Assembly: GCA_963678675.1 (NCBI GenBank)
Contig: CAVMBM010000001.1
Location: forward strand, 1-64,000
Source of the DNA: Xiphydria camelus
Taxonomy: Eukaryota; Arthropoda; Insecta; Hymenoptera; Xiphydriidae
Length of the DNA stretch: 64,000 bases
Reading direction: 5' to 3'
Below are positions 43,104-56,078 of the stretch, piece by piece; the stretch's first letter is position 1, and every line of letters starts with the position of its first letter. Below the pieces are notes generated by a model. It had not been told where the DNA came from and searched no databases. It saw nothing but the letters and a program-made list of their open reading frames with translations. The translations under genes and the position numbers were made by a program.

Positions 43104-44006
43104 GGGCCGATTCCACCAACTCTGATTAAATGCTTGATTACCTAATCACGATTATATTTAATCGGCGTTCTAATCATGATTAACTGCACAATTCGTTCCA
43201 CCATGAATTTTTAACCCCCGATTATCTAATCATATACCCTCTTCGCAATAAGTTTTGGTTTTGTTGTAACGGTGATTCTGATTGGTTCATCAACGGAACT
43301 TGTAATGGAGTAGGAGGAAAACCTGACGTGATCAACTGACGCGCCGCAAGCCGAGCTCAGTGAGCTGCCGAAATCTCCAACAGAATTTAAAAAGGAACCA
43401 GTTGCATAATACCGGAGAGCAAGCAGGAGTTGTACTCTGGGTGCAATAGCGTGGTTTTTGAAATGTGCACTCCCTTTATTTAGTAAATACAGAAAATTCT
43501 ACGCGATTTTTAACATAATATGATAATGTTGCGATATTTTAAAATAGATTATATATTATTTTTAAGAAGTAATTTATCTTTCTGTAGCGTGTTGCAAATT
43601 ATGTACAATTTCCAGAAGCAAAGCTTCAACACTGTCTTTCGATAACCGAAAACGCGTAATGAAATCCAAATCATTCAAAGTTTGGAAATAATTAATTCGT
43701 TCCTTAATTAAATGTGGCCTTCTATCAATTTCGATACTATTTTCATCATCAGATGATGATAAAATATCGTCGTAAAATAAATTCATGTCCGATATAGTAT
43801 TGCATAGCAGTGAAACTTCGACTTTGAGGTTATGTTGATCCACGTTAATCACTGGTTAGGTTCCTAATCGGCCAAAAATGGCTGATTAAGTTCAACGGTG
43901 ATTATCTCACTTTAATCATGGTTTAAAAATTGGTGGAACGCAAGAGCATGATTAAATTAAGCTAATCGGGAATTAACAATTTAATCAGAGTTGGTGGTTT
44001 CGGCCC
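43104..44006. mobile_element. PIF/Harbinger element nested in gypsy
   Basis: 903 bp, ends GGGCCGATTCCACCAACTCT and, inverted, AGAGTTGGTGGTTTCGGCCC, with TSD TAA (43101-43103, 44007-44009). Subterminal TAATCATGATTAA-like palindromes. Contains a Harbinger N-terminal ORF. Confidence 0.92.
43574..43852 (-). pseudogene. Harbinger transposase N-terminal fragment
   Basis: 92 residues: an acidic start (DDILSSSDDENSIEID), RRPHLIKERINYFQTLNDLD and FITRFRLSKDSVEALLLEIV. It has the same layout as 5816-6055, and again stops before the DDE domain. Such N-terminal-only ORFs recur in this window. Confidence 0.8.
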
Positions 44007-44279
44007 TAAGTATTTCATAACAATCTTCTCCCGTGATATTCGAAAAGGGAAGTCGTTATCTTCTAACTAAGCGAAAAAGGAAATCGTTATCTTCTTATTA
44101 AAAGGGAAATCATTATCTTCTAATTATCCAGGATAACCTCAAAATATTCTGACGTTATCTCTCTTTCTTTATTAATTCAGTTACACTTTACTCACGTACT
44201 AGTTGAGCAATTTATTATTCGTTTTGATTACCCTCGTGGTATCATATCAATCAGGGAAGCATATTCTTCGTTATTCTAT

Positions 44280-44500
44280 TCTCAAAAATGTTTGCAAAAT
44301 TTTTAAACTTCAAGGATTTACTTCCACTGCATTTCATCAAACATAAACGTCACAGTTTGATTATAATTGGATTGGACCACGTGAGATTGTCGAGATTGCA
44401 CTAAATAGCACTAAGGAGAATTGTTCATGCGAATAAGTTAAAATTAGCCCTCATTAGATTAGATAACATCGGTGAAAATACACGGATTAACCAATGACCT
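44280..44500 (+). pseudogene. gypsy integrase C-terminal remnant
   Basis: Pieces reading YNWIGPREIVEI and then VHANKLKLALIRLDN (in different frames) match the end of gypsy integrases, where a GPxEI motif precedes an HxNxLK tail. 44010-44280 and 44500-44724 are AT-rich without genes. Confidence 0.55.
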
Positions 44501-44724
44501 TTATATTTTTGAAATTATATAAGATTTGACACTACATTAAGATTTGACATTATATTCCAGTTTTGAAATTATACTAAGGTTTGAAATTACATTAAAATTT
44601 GGAATTATATTAAGATTTGACACATTATATTAAGGTTTGACGTTATATTAAGGCCTTAAAATTATTCACGGGAATAATTTTAAGAAAAATGTTTTGTAAA
44701 ACATTTTTTTCATAAGGGGGAAGG

Positions 44725-46780
44725 TGTCGCGTCTGCATCCAGACTTGACCTAAAATCCCCATAACTTTTGGAAGTTACTAGATTTTTGGCGGCGCATTCA
44801 AACTCTTTGTATTAACCTCTAATTATTGTCACTTTATTAAGCAAGTAGGGTATAGATGGATTGTAATAGAGAGAAAGAACGAGAACGTCGAAGACTGCGT
44901 GATAAGTTAAATAAGTCGCAGGCCACCGTGGTTTCTATTCGCGAGATTATAAACACCTTTATTGCGTGATGGACAGGGGATCTGAGTCGCGGGCCGCTGC
45001 GAGCTCCGTTTGTAAATATGGTATCCCCTTTCGCGGACCGATAGGTCGTAGTTCATTTACCTAGCAAGAACAGTTCTCCTTTCTTTGAGTCACGTAGGCG
45101 TGCGCGCATAAGATTTGTTATCAATACGCGCTTCGGATTGTGGGAGTTCGTGCGCGGTAGACCCACGGTTAATGAGGGCATGTTTTCTTTCGAGTGCGTG
45201 GGATTGTGCGCGCCAGAGTCAGGGTCGATGCGTGCTTTCTTCGCACGTGGACGCGTGGAGCGTGGATTAGATCATTGTGCGTAGACGAAGAAAGTGGGAG
45301 TAGAGTCCTTGACTACGACTAGCGTCGAGTATCAGGCTGTGTTCCAATCCGACAAAAGTTGCATTTAGTATATACTTGGTCGGTACTGACTCCGCCCCTT
45401 AGTACGTAGCACGCATCCGTAAAAGGTGGTGGGGGGAAAGTCGCGACGAAGTAACTTTCTCGAGACTTTTTCGTCTGCTCGGCTCGAGCAGACGCTCTAT
45501 TCACCATAGAGGTATAAAGACTAGAGTTTTTCACCGGGTATAGGGACCGTGCATGACAATTGCTACGCCACCTGATGGCAATAATTACAATGTTTGGAAG
45601 AAAATTGTACAAGTGTTCATATGGGAGAAATTTTTTATTATTGAAATAGTAATTATTTGGAAAAGTAATTAATATCAGCAAGCATCGACGCTACAACTCC
45701 CTCTATACTTTTTGGTTTAGTTGGTTGAATCGTTGGTTTAGTGCTAATTCCTTCTACGGTAAAAAAATTTCCCCGTGAAAAATTAGAAAAATTGAGTTTT
45801 AGGTGTATTTGACATAAAGAATATTATTTTTAATTATCATTTAATTCTATTCAATAATTAAAAATAATATTTCTTTACGTCAAATACACCTAACTTAATT
45901 ATTCTAATTTTTCACGGGGAAATTTTTTACCGTAGAAGGAATTAGCACTAAACCAACGATTCAACAATTTCACCGTGTTATTCAAATGGAAATCAGAAAA
46001 AGCGATTGAGACACCCCTAAATATTGAGTGAAAATGTACACCCGGCGATATATTCAAAGTTACATTAAATACTAACCAAGCCCGCCAAGAGAATTAATTA
46101 AAAAAGCTTTTTTTTGAGTCAGTCTCATAAGTATATTCATAAAATTGCTATAAACGTGAATTGCTATAAATGTGACTTGACGGGTTTTGCATCTATACCC
46201 CTCCAGTCCTACATTAGTATAAAATATTCGAATTTACCGCTCTACTAGCCTAGCGAGCGTTCCATTACCCTGGTGGAGAGTCGACACCAATTGACACGAG
46301 TCGACACAAGAGTCGCTGGGAGTCGTGTCTGCTAGTGTGCTGACTGCACATGCGCGTAGTACGCTACTATAGGCTGGTCAAATCCGAAGTACTTAGTACG
46401 TAGTCTAGTATCTAGTATATCCTACGTACTAAGATGAATTGGAACACAGCCTTAGATTGGTTCCCCAGATTAGCGCTGAGTATTTGATTGGTTCCCCGTT
46501 GTTACCGAGAGGCGGGGACTTTTGATTTAAAAGGATGCACTTTGCCGCTCGAGGTGCACTCAGATACCGATTTATAACGACAAATTATATTCCAACTATG
46601 TGTTAAAATATAATTCATTGGTGATCACCTAATTCTTGGATTAAGAGTTTTCATTTCTCCACCTGTAATAAAACTCTTCATCTCCCGATCCCGCTCTTTC
46701 CGAGCAGAGTGGTTCAGCACTCCACGGGCACGGACCTGCCCCCTACAAACGGACCAAGAAGACCAGCCCGGCACGCAACA
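44725..46780 (+). repeat. 3' LTR with nested transposon
   Basis: Same 936-bp LTR as 38672-39607, split after CGTCGAGTATCA (near 45334) by about 1117 bp and resuming at GATTGGTTCCCC (46455). Confidence 0.93.
45335..46451. mobile_element. 1.1-kb non-autonomous DNA element in 3' LTR
   Basis: Ends GGCTGTGTTCCAAT and exact complement ATTGGAACACAGCC, flanked by TCA and TTA (3-bp duplication with one change), so PIF/Harbinger-like. Another palindromic MITE lies inside at 45724-45965 (about 110-bp arms starting GTTGAATCGTTGGTTTAGTG). No transposase recognised. Confidence 0.8.
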
Positions 46781-47653
46781 CCATACTTGAGGTGTACTCG
46801 TCGAGGTATTGTTTTCTTTTTTCTTCAACCATTTAATAAACGAAATGATGTTAACGATGGTATCACTAATATCTTTGAGATTATAATTTCTGCTTCTAAA
46901 TAGACCATGAAAATTACGTATAATGTTCATCGTAAATTTCATTTTTACTCAACATAGGTATCGCACGAGGTTAAGTAGTTGCGAATTTAACACCTGTAAA
47001 TTGGCCACACAGATTCAATCTGCAAAGTTCTTTAGTCGACTAACGAACGATCGATCGTGCTATGCTTCGTTCGGTAACGGTGTGAAATTATCAAATTCTA
47101 TTTTATCGTTATAAATTTACAGCAATATGGTAATGTATAAGAGACCGTAATGTAGAATGTAATATTCTTATCCTCATGCAGTTTTTCGTTTGTTTGTAAT
47201 GATTCTTCAAAAGTCAATTTTATGAAAAGTACAGTGAAAAATAAATTTTCTAAATTTTTTCTATATGAGTCAAATTATTCGCCAAGAATCTTATAAAAAA
47301 ATGATTAATCCCTCTTTAGTATTGATTTTTAACTGAAGAACAATGATCAAGTCCGTCAAAAGGAATTATTATTGATGATCATTGTTATTTTCCTATTTGA
47401 TTTCCTTCAGCGAAGAAATATTTAATGATGAAAAGCTTCACGTGTCCGAAGGTTCCTAAATCTCATGCGGGAGCTAGAAATAGCTGAACCCACCTGCGTG
47501 CTGGAATCGCAGTTGAAAATTGCGTTGATACGCCATCTGAGTACAAATCGATGCTAGCACCCATGTAAGCTCGAACGTCGAATAGGATGTAAAGTCATTT
47601 GGTTTTGTTTCAGTCCTTAAATCTCCATAAAGGTATCCCTACGCGCACTTAAG

Positions 47654-49166
47654 ATGGGTAGGGAGGACAAGGCATCGTGGAAGTCCAATTATTTCACCAA
47701 ACTGATCGTAAGTAGGGCTTACATCTAGAAAAAATTAATTGAATCGTAACAGAGATCAATATCTTTACAAGAGTCAATAGCATTTTCTTCTATTTCTTTT
47801 TGATACAGCAACTGTTAGATGAATATCCGAAATGTTTTATCGTGGGTGCGGACAATGTCGGCTCAAAACAAATGCAGCAAATTCGTATGTCCCTCCGCGG
47901 AAATGCCGTTGTGCTCATGGGAAAGAATACCATGATGCGCAAAGCAATCCGTGGCCATGTGGAACGGAACGTAGCTCTGGAGAAACTGCTTCCTCATATC
48001 CGAGGAAATGTCGGCTTCGTCTTCACTCGCGGAGACCTTGTTGAAGTCAGGGATAAATTGCTGGAGAACAAAGTCCGTGCGCCGGCCAGAGCGGGAGCTA
48101 TTGCTCCCCTGAGCGTAATAATTCCCGCGCAAAACACTGGATTGGGTCCGGAAAAGACGTCGTTCTTCCAGGCTCTCAGTATTCCAACTAAAATTTCCAA
48201 GGGTACCATAGAAATCATTGTGAGTATACGTTCGTGCCAAATCGGACACGGTAAAACCTCTCATTTGACCATCGAATCGTTTGTAGAATCGATTATTCTT
48301 TTTGGCTTTACTAGTCTGTTAAATTAGAGTCATTTCGCTATATATTTCCATCAATAATGTTACCGAAAATCGAAGAAAATTGTTCTCGAAACGATCCGAG
48401 AGGAGTTGAATGAAAACTTCAAAATTTATGTGATTAATAAATTACAAAAGGAGAGATGTACAATTTGCACGGTTTTAAACGTTCATAGTTTAAATATTCC
48501 CTCAAAAGGATTCCACTTTTGCGTACGTCATTTCGATTTACAAGAGTGAAATTCTCCGGATTTGGATACATCTTAATTATAAAATTATGTTACAGAACGA
48601 TGTTCACATTCTAAAACCTGGCGACAAAGTAGGTCCCTCTGAAGCAACGCTTCTGAATATGTTAAACATCTCTCCGTTCTCATACGGTCTGCTGGTGGAG
48701 CAAGTCTACGATTCCGGCACCATATTCGCTCCGGAAATTTTGGACATCAAGCCGGAAGATCTTCGCGATAAATTTTTGGCCGGTGTAGCCAATTTGGCAT
48801 CAGTGTGCTTGGCTATTGGCTATCCTACAGTCGCTAGTGCCCCTCACAGCATAGCCAATGGCTTCAAGAACTTGTTGGCTATCGCTGCCATAACGGAGGT
48901 AGAATTTGCCCAGGCCACTACTATTAAAGAGTACATCAAGGTGTGTTATATTTTTTCTGGCGCTAAATGAAATCAATAGAGTAATCTGGCGTATCTGGCG
49001 TAAATGCTAATATCGTATTAAATTTCGGCAGGACCCGAGCAAATTTGTCACTGTAGCCGTTGCTCCTGTAGCATCAAACACTGTTCCACCGGCGGAAAAG
49101 AAGGAGGAAAAGAAAGAGGAGTCTGAATCTGAGGACGATGACATGGGATTTGGACTCTTCGACTAA
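47654..49166 (+). CDS. RpLP0: 60S acidic ribosomal protein P0 (right copy)
   Basis: Second complete RpLP0. Exons 47654-47707, 47809-48219, 48596-48940 and 49032-49166, all GT-AG, encode 314 residues. It has the same hallmarks as the left copy: [20 protein letters not shown] (rRNA-binding region), [40 protein letters not shown], and the [10 protein letters not shown] tail that binds translation factors. AATAAA at 49207-49212. An acceptor ending at 47613 suggests a 5' UTR intron. The exon-derived translations I can compare with the left copy are identical, and introns are also nearly identical, so the duplication is young or kept uniform. Its upstream flank carries the full gypsy element, ending 870 bp before the ATG. 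Confidence 0.97.
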
Positions 49167-50294
49167 GAACTTCGGATACGTTGCTGATGTTTTATACTGG
49201 CGTCCGAATAAAGTGAACGAAAAACTGAACCAATTCGTTTTTCTGGCAATTTAATCTATGACCCTATGCGTTTATATAATCGTTACCACGCTATGATGCA
49301 CTGTTCTGTGATTGCGACTGTGATGTACAAATATGGTATGTTCGCTTCTGAACCCTTTCCTTCTGTGAAGATCTCTATAAATGAGGAGACTCTATTTTAA
49401 ACGGCTGTACTTCCATAAAGTAAAAATGACGAGTAGGACACGCCATGATTCTAACATTTGAGATACTCTATGGGACTTTATACTGGCAAGGAAAGGCCGC
49501 GAGCTTCGGAACAGGCATTTTTACGATTTCTTCTCTGTGAGTAGGGATTGACGCCCATAACAAAACCCCAATAGTTATTTTTGTCACCCAGTGTCAAAAA
49601 CCTCGGTTTTTCATTCGTCCTCGACGCTTGTGAAATCGTGTTTCACGCACTGAAGCTGCTCAGTGTGTGAACAACCTGCGCAGTGCGTGAAAGTACCTGC
49701 GCAGTGCGTGAACACTTTTCTGCACTGGAGAAATAGTTGTGAAGTTAGCAGTCAGTGAATCCAACCGAATGTCCAACACTGCGCATGCGCCGAGAGACTA
49801 CACAGTTGACAGAAAGCCGGTACACATAACCACAAAACGGTGAATTGTAGTTTTATAGTGTGAAATAAATAAAAACTCGTGACAATGGATCCCGATTTTA
49901 TTCAACAATGGAACCAGTGTTGGTTGACACGTTATTGCTTATCAGTGTCCAACTATGAATTTGTTGATTTTTTTGTTGTCCAAAAAATGCATATTTAATT
50001 TTTTTTTGATATTGATAAAAGTTTATAATTTTACTCTAACTTTCAATATGTTGATCTTTTTCTTTCTTTTCTTTAAAACATATGTTTTATGATCTTTTTT
50101 TTCTCGCTTCGCTCGTGCGGCAAACTTCACACTCGTTAAAAACATGCGCTTCACGCACTCGTATCGAAAAAATAACTATTTCCGAATACGCCTTATAAGC
50201 GTGATTTATAAACTTTTCCACTGCCGCTCCCGTCCGCCGTTCCCGTTCCCGTTCAAAGTTAAGACATAGGGAATCTCCTAAGTCGCATTTATAA

Positions 50295-50450
50295 GGTCTG
50301 TTCCAACCGAGCCGAAAACCGTACACGGAACGGTACACGTCATGCGCAGTAGGAAGATGGAACGAATTTTCACTACTGCGCATGACCGTTTCTCTACTGC
50401 GCATGACGTGTACCGTTCATGTACGGTTCTCAGCTCGGTTGGAACAAACC
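50295..50450. mobile_element. 156-bp MITE (right only)
   Basis: Ends GGTCTGTTCCAACCGAGC and, inverted, GCTCGGTTGGAACAAACC, with about 30-bp inverted ends continuing to CCGTAC. Flanked by TATAA (50290-50294, 50451-50455). The left arm is uninterrupted at the corresponding TTTATAAATGCG near 20088. Confidence 0.88.
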
Positions 50451-50713
50451 TATAAACTTCCGCTACCGCTCCCGTTCGCCGTTGCCGTTCGCCGCTCCCG
50501 TTCAGACTTGGCCAAGTTTCAACTTCTCGCCGTTCCCGTTCGCGTTCCCAAACTGCAGCAATCACAACTGCGTCACGTGACCCTTAACCCTCCGTTAGTC
50601 GGGTTCAACCCACCCGACTAACGGAGGGTTAAAATGCTTTCTTATTACATTTATATTACATTTATAATATTCTGTAGCTAAATAAACTTATCTACAGCAA
50701 ATAAACGACACTA

Positions 50714-50867
50714 CCGTATGTCCGCGATCAAATGCACCATAGTAAAATTGCGAATTTTGCATGAGCACACCCGCGGGTCTCCTCCTCCAATAGAATCACC
50801 GGACAAGCGCGAATGCGCATGCGTAGTCATCCGCGGGTGTTGGCGTCGTTCAGATCGATTTCGATGC
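50714..50867. mobile_element. Half MITE family A (right)
   Basis: Mirror of 19665-19818, starting CCGTATGTCCGCGATCAAAT. Confidence 0.8.
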
Positions 50868-53168
50868 CATTTTTTGATTCAGGAGCTTCTTCACGGCAGC
50901 TTTCTAATCACATCACACAAACGGTACGTGATCACTGGCATATGTTTATAAAACGCTAACCTCACAAATGTCAGAAATCAATATAACCTCAGAGCATACG
51001 AATCATGGCAGCGGAAACGGGAACGGGAGCGGCAGCGGAAAAGTTTATAAATGACCCTTTCAGACGGCAGCGATAACGGGAACGGGAACGGCGAACGGGA
51101 GCGGCAGCGGAAGAGTTTATAAATCGCGCTTTAAAAATAAAAAAAATCACATCAAAGAATTCCATGATTGATATGTACAAGTTCCGAAAATCCGGTCTCA
51201 GGAACTCTCCGCATGGCTCATCGGGTAGCGTGCCTCACTCGCACGCGGCGGGCACGCGTTCGAGTCTCGGTATTCTTTTTTTTTTAACAAAATTATTTTT
51301 GATGCAATGTCCTTTGACAGTATGCAATAAATTTTCATAATTAAATGGATTGAATTAAAAACGAAATGAAAAGCAATGCAATTGTACATTTAAACAAATA
51401 TTCATTTTTCAATCATTGCTTGTTATTTCCCTATTGCTGTTAAATTATTCGATGAAAGGCCAATATTTCTCAATGTTAATAATGTTTGTTTCTCCGTCAG
51501 TTTATTAAAACAAAAATGTAATTGTAACGAGGCAGCTTTTATTGTATGTGCTTGGTGCAAAAATCATTGTTGTTTCACATGTTTCTATGACAAGTATCAT
51601 CCGCAATATTGTGAGGAATTTTTTAAATACAAATAAAAGATAACAGTACTGTCTCTTGAAGTAACGTTTAAAAAAATATATTGTATTTAATTTTGTATCT
51701 CGATGCATTCGTTTTTAAAAAGATTATTGATAATAAATAAATTTTTGTATTATTTCAAAAGATATCGTATCTACTTATTTCATTTCTGATAAGAATTAGG
51801 GGGAGGGGGGGGGGGGGAAAGAATACACCGAGACTCGAGCTACGACATACTACGACCGACGTGTGCGAGTCAGGCACGCTACCCGATGAGCCACGCGAGA
51901 GTTCCTGAGACCGAATTTTCGGAACTTGTACATATCAATCATATAATATTTTGATGTGATTTTTTTTATTTCTAAGGCGTATTCGGAGAAAATACTTTGG
52001 GGTTTTTTTAAGGGCATCAATCCCTACACTCACAGAGAAAATATCGTAAAAATGCCTGTTCCGAAGCTCGCGGCCTCTCCTTGTGAGTGGTTGGTATTTT
52101 TACTCAAAAGTTGAGCTAAGATACTTTGGGTACTAACCTAGGTAGCAAAGTTCAATCCTTCATTTTAGTGCAATCTGATACAGGAATATACATTCCGAAA
52201 TTATAATGGCATTCTTCGTGTATTTGTACGCATTAAAGGCTAATACATATTTATGTAGGTATAAAGTAATTTCTATTCTTTCAATTTCTCATAATGACAG
52301 CATCGATCAAATGAACACGATTTTCACTTTTCATAGTTTATAAGCGAATCATTTTGCGCCTTTTTAGGTGTATACAACAATTGGTTGCTGAATAGTGAAC
52401 AGTGAAAACCGATTTTGCTCCAATCAACAGCCTGATAAAAACATCCAACTAACATCCTGGTAAAACCTTCGTCAAGCTCTGGTTGTACATTCTGAATTCA
52501 CCTTCGATCAAATAGAAATCCGGAGTGAAATAAATTTTGTAACGGTAAGAAAATAAAAAATTTCCCAAATGTAATTTTATTTTTCAATGAGTATCCCATA
52601 TAGCACCGCATATCATTGCTACAACGTTGCAGAATCTTGCAGCAATCTTGAAATGTCTGCCAATTTTAATTGATTTGCAATATTCATATTTTATATTGTA
52701 GAACTGCTGTTGAAAATTTATTTTAGAGCACTACATAATATTTGGCATTAACCCTTCTGAGGTCGCGCCTTTTCATCCAACGTTTCTAGTCTCGTGATGA
52801 GGGCCGCCCCGCCCGTGTATTACGGAGCGCGATGTTGCCACGTCATACGGCGATCAGTAACGAGACACGACTTGCATTGGGTTTTTCACATTTTTCAAAA
52901 ACTGGCTTAAAATGAAGATTATCGTGTATATATATGATATTAATAAATTTAAAAAATTTGCTGTCAAGTTTTTATGAGAAAATTGAGTCTAAAAATCAAA
53001 TGTGGAAATGTCCCGCGAAAAATGCGATTTGCCTGTAATGGCGGTTGTGACGTCACGATCTGTACAAACAAATAGCTGTCAAACGGAGTTGCTTAGTTTT
53101 TGCAGTGTTTTTCTGTGACTCGGAAAGTTTGTTGTTTCTACATCGTTTTTTTGTGAAAGTGGCTGAAA

Positions 53169-54148
53169 ATGCATGCACCACAAGTCCACAGGAAATCGTG
53201 TTTTGTACCAAAATGCACGAATACTTCTGTGCGAACTCCAGACAAAGTGTTTGTGAATGTGCTGAGAGACTGTGACATGAGACGAAAATGGTTTAAAGCG
53301 GCCAGAAGAGACATGCCTAAGTCAAAATCGATATTCCATTGCTGCGAAGATCATTTCAATGTAAGTTTCCTTATACTATAGGTTCATAGGTTATGTTCAG
53401 TGAATCTTTTTGGTTGACAGCTTGAAGAGGACATGGAAAATTATTTGCGGTACAAGACTATGGCAGGAAATAATTTAATGAAACAAGGAGTTATGCCTCA
53501 CATCTTCGACTGCCAAAAAGACAGCAAGAGAGCTGCCAGTAATCCACCGAGACCACTTTACGAGAAACGCAAGAGGAAATAGTTGATCGAGGAAGTCATG
53601 TCTGCGACCGAGGTTCAACAACAGGCATTATCTCTTCAAGATAAACCAGACAATAGTACTGGTGCCAGTGGACTGGATCATCTTGAAGAAATAGTGCCTG
53701 TTGTTGAACCTCGGTGGCAGACATGACTTCCTCGATCAACCATTCCCTCTTGCGTTTCTCGTGAAGTGGTCTCGGTGGCTTACTGGCAGCTCTCTTGCTG
53801 TCTTTTTGGCAGTCAAAGATGGGAGGCATAACTCCTTGTTTCATTAAAATATTTCCTGCCATAGTCTTGTACCGCAAATAATTTTCCATGTCCTCTTCAA
53901 GCTGTCAACCAAAAGCATTCACTGAACATAACCTATGAACCTATAGTATAAGAAAACTTACATTGAAATGATCTTCGCAGCAATGGAATATCGATTTTGA
54001 ATTAGGCATGTCTCTTCTGGCCGCTTTAAACCATTTTCGTCTCATGTCACAGTCTCTCGGCACATTCACAAACACTTTGTCTGGAGTTTGCACAGAAGTA
54101 TTCTTGCATTTTGGCACAAAACACGATTTACTGTGTTGCTTCTGGGGT
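53169..54148. mobile_element. THAP-domain fragment in inverted duplication (right)
   Basis: Mirror of 16384-17363. The plus-strand THAP exon (53169-53360) is open from ATG to the GTAAG donor. One residue differs from the left (NVLRDC for NVPRDC). The zinc-binding CFVPKC and CCEDHF motifs are kept. Confidence 0.75.
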
Positions 54149-54360
54149 GCTTACATTTTCAGCCACTTTCACTACACACTACACCAAAATGACGTAGAAA
54201 CAAGAAACTTTTAGAATCTCAGAAAAACGCTTCGAAAACATAAGGTTTGTTCCTGCAGAGAATCCGTGACTAATCCCTGACAGTTGGTGATTTGTACGTA
54301 GTGCGCATGGGCGGACTTTGACTAGTCAGGGATTTCTGTTGGAACACCGAACGCACTGTA

Positions 54361-54676
54361 CCGTATGTCCGCGATCATTTGAACCATAGGAAAATTGCGA
54401 GTTTTGCATGAGCACCCCTTTGGGTCTCCTCGTCCAATAGAATCACCGGAGAAGCGTGAAAGCGCATGCGTAGTCATCCGCGAGTGTGGCGTCGTCAGCA
54501 AGTTTAGATCGATTATTTCGATAACCGATCTGAACTTGCTGACGACGCCACACTCGCGGATGACTACGCATGCGCATTCACGCTTCTCCGGTGATTCTAT
54601 TGGACGAGGAGACCCAAAGGGGTGCTCATGCAAAACTCGCAATTTTCCTATGGTTCAAATGATCGCGGACATACGG
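54361..54676. mobile_element. MITE family A (right, mirror of copy 5)
   Basis: 316-bp hairpin with CCGTATGTCCGCGATCATTT ends, shares a TA with the next copy. Confidence 0.95.
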
Positions 54677-54678
54677 TA

Positions 54679-54973
54679 CCATATGTCCGCGATCAAAGAG
54701 CCCATAGCAAAATTGCGAGTTTTTTGCATGAGCACCTCTGTGGGTCTCCTCGTCCAATAGAATCACCGGAGAAGCGTGAATACGCATGCGTAGTCATCCG
54801 CGAGTGCAGTTCTTCGATTTCGAGATGCGAGAATCGAAATCGAACTGCACTCGCGGATGACTACGCATGCGCATTCACGCTTCTCCGGTGATTCTATTGG
54901 ACGAGGAGACCCACAGAGGTGCTCATGCAAAACTCGCAATTTTGCTATGGGCTCTTTGATCGCGGACATATGG
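54679..54973. mobile_element. MITE family A (right, mirror of copy 4)
   Basis: 295-bp hairpin with CCATATGTCCGCGATCAAAG ends, TA on both sides. Confidence 0.95.
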
Positions 54974-55150
54974 TACTCTAGTGGTGACGGCAGTAATTAA
55001 TTTTAGAAGAGAGCAAACCTAACCTTTTTAATTTTCGACTAAGGTTATTGTTATTTTGTTTTATACACTACTAGTAGTGTAACAAAAATATGGATGAAAA
55101 CTCAGGTACAAACAATAGAAAGGTAATACGGTTTGGCGAACAAGGGTTGC

Positions 55151-55691
55151 AAACGTACAGTCAGTTAAGTAAGAGCGTGTATGGCATTATTCATAAAGAA
55201 ATTATTCAACAATATTTTTTTCCACGTACATACGTTTGATATGTTCCAAGGCAATGCGCAATTATGTTAATAATGAGTCCAATCACCACCATCGACAATC
55301 ACTTGGCATCCCCGAGGCATAGTATCCACCCATTTTTCGACGTATTCGCGGGGAAGTGTCTTCCAAACGCGTCGAATTTCTCAGGATAGCTACTTCACAG
55401 TGAACACGTTTTCATAAACAAGCAGAAGCTTGGACGAAAACGTGTCTTCACTGTGAAGCAGCTATCCCGATAAATTCGACACATTTGGAAGGCACTTCCC
55501 CATAAATACGCTGAAAATTTGATGGATAGTATGCCTCGGAGATGCCAAGCAATAATCGATGGTGGTAATTGAACTCATTATTAACCAAATTGTGCATTGC
55601 CTTCGACCATATCAAACGTATGTATATGTCGAAAGAAACATTGTTTAATAATGTCTTCATGAATAACGCCGCACACACTCTTACTTAACAG
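55151..55691. mobile_element. Tc1/mariner remnant in inverted repeat (right)
   Basis: Mirror of 14520-15060 with the same SMPRR-containing C-terminal fragment and a few substitutions. Confidence 0.75.
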
Positions 55692-55868
55692 ACTATATTT
55701 ACAATCTCACGTCCTTCACAGAACGCTAATTCCGGACGGATCGGAGTAAGCCATCCCCGCAGTGGTCAGCTTAATAAATACCGCTATACATGGAATATGT
55801 ATTGTAACGGGGAGAAATAACGGATTCCATAGATAACCGTGTAAATCTGATACCTGGCTTACCATGTA

Positions 55869-56078
55869 CACCCGGGTTCACGGATTTTGAACATAGTGAC
55901 TTTTCAAAATGTCATATTTCAATATACTAACCAATGAATAATTAATATCATGCTTTCATTAGCCAGGGCAAAAGCCGCATTAGCTAATGAAAGTTTGACA
56001 TTTAATTGCTAATTGGCTGTTACGTTTTAAAATTACATTTTCAAAAGTCATTATGTTCAGAATCCGTGAACCCGGGTG
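55869..56078. mobile_element. MITE family B (right)
   Basis: Mirror of 14133-14342. The outer end next to the hybrid MITE reads CCGTGAACCCGGGTG, where the left copy has CCGTGGCCCTGGGTG in the same orientation. Confidence 0.85.

Larger units (their letters stand above)
38672..46780 (+). mobile_element. Full-length gypsy-type LTR retrotransposon (right only)
   Basis: 8109 bp bounded by two LTRs and the 4-bp duplication CCAT (38668-38671, 46781-46784). The left arm has the intact empty site (CTCAAGTATGGAAAATATTG at 23581-23600). Removal of 8113 bp explains the mirror-sum step 62259 to 70372 exactly. The internal region carries gag-like and pol-like remnants in the order gag, RT, RNase H, integrase tail (Ty3/gypsy order), but frames are broken throughout. 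Two DNA transposons are nested inside (43104-44006 and about 45335-46451). No envelope gene is seen. It is not autonomous. Confidence 0.95.
49482..52090. mobile_element. Foldback element (right)
   Basis: Mirror of 18442-20890, about 160 bp longer because of a right-only insert (50295-50450). Contains the tRNA-like inverted pair (51197-51272 and 51827-51892) and a poly-G tract near 51809. 52092-52747 beyond it holds nothing recognised. Confidence 0.65.
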
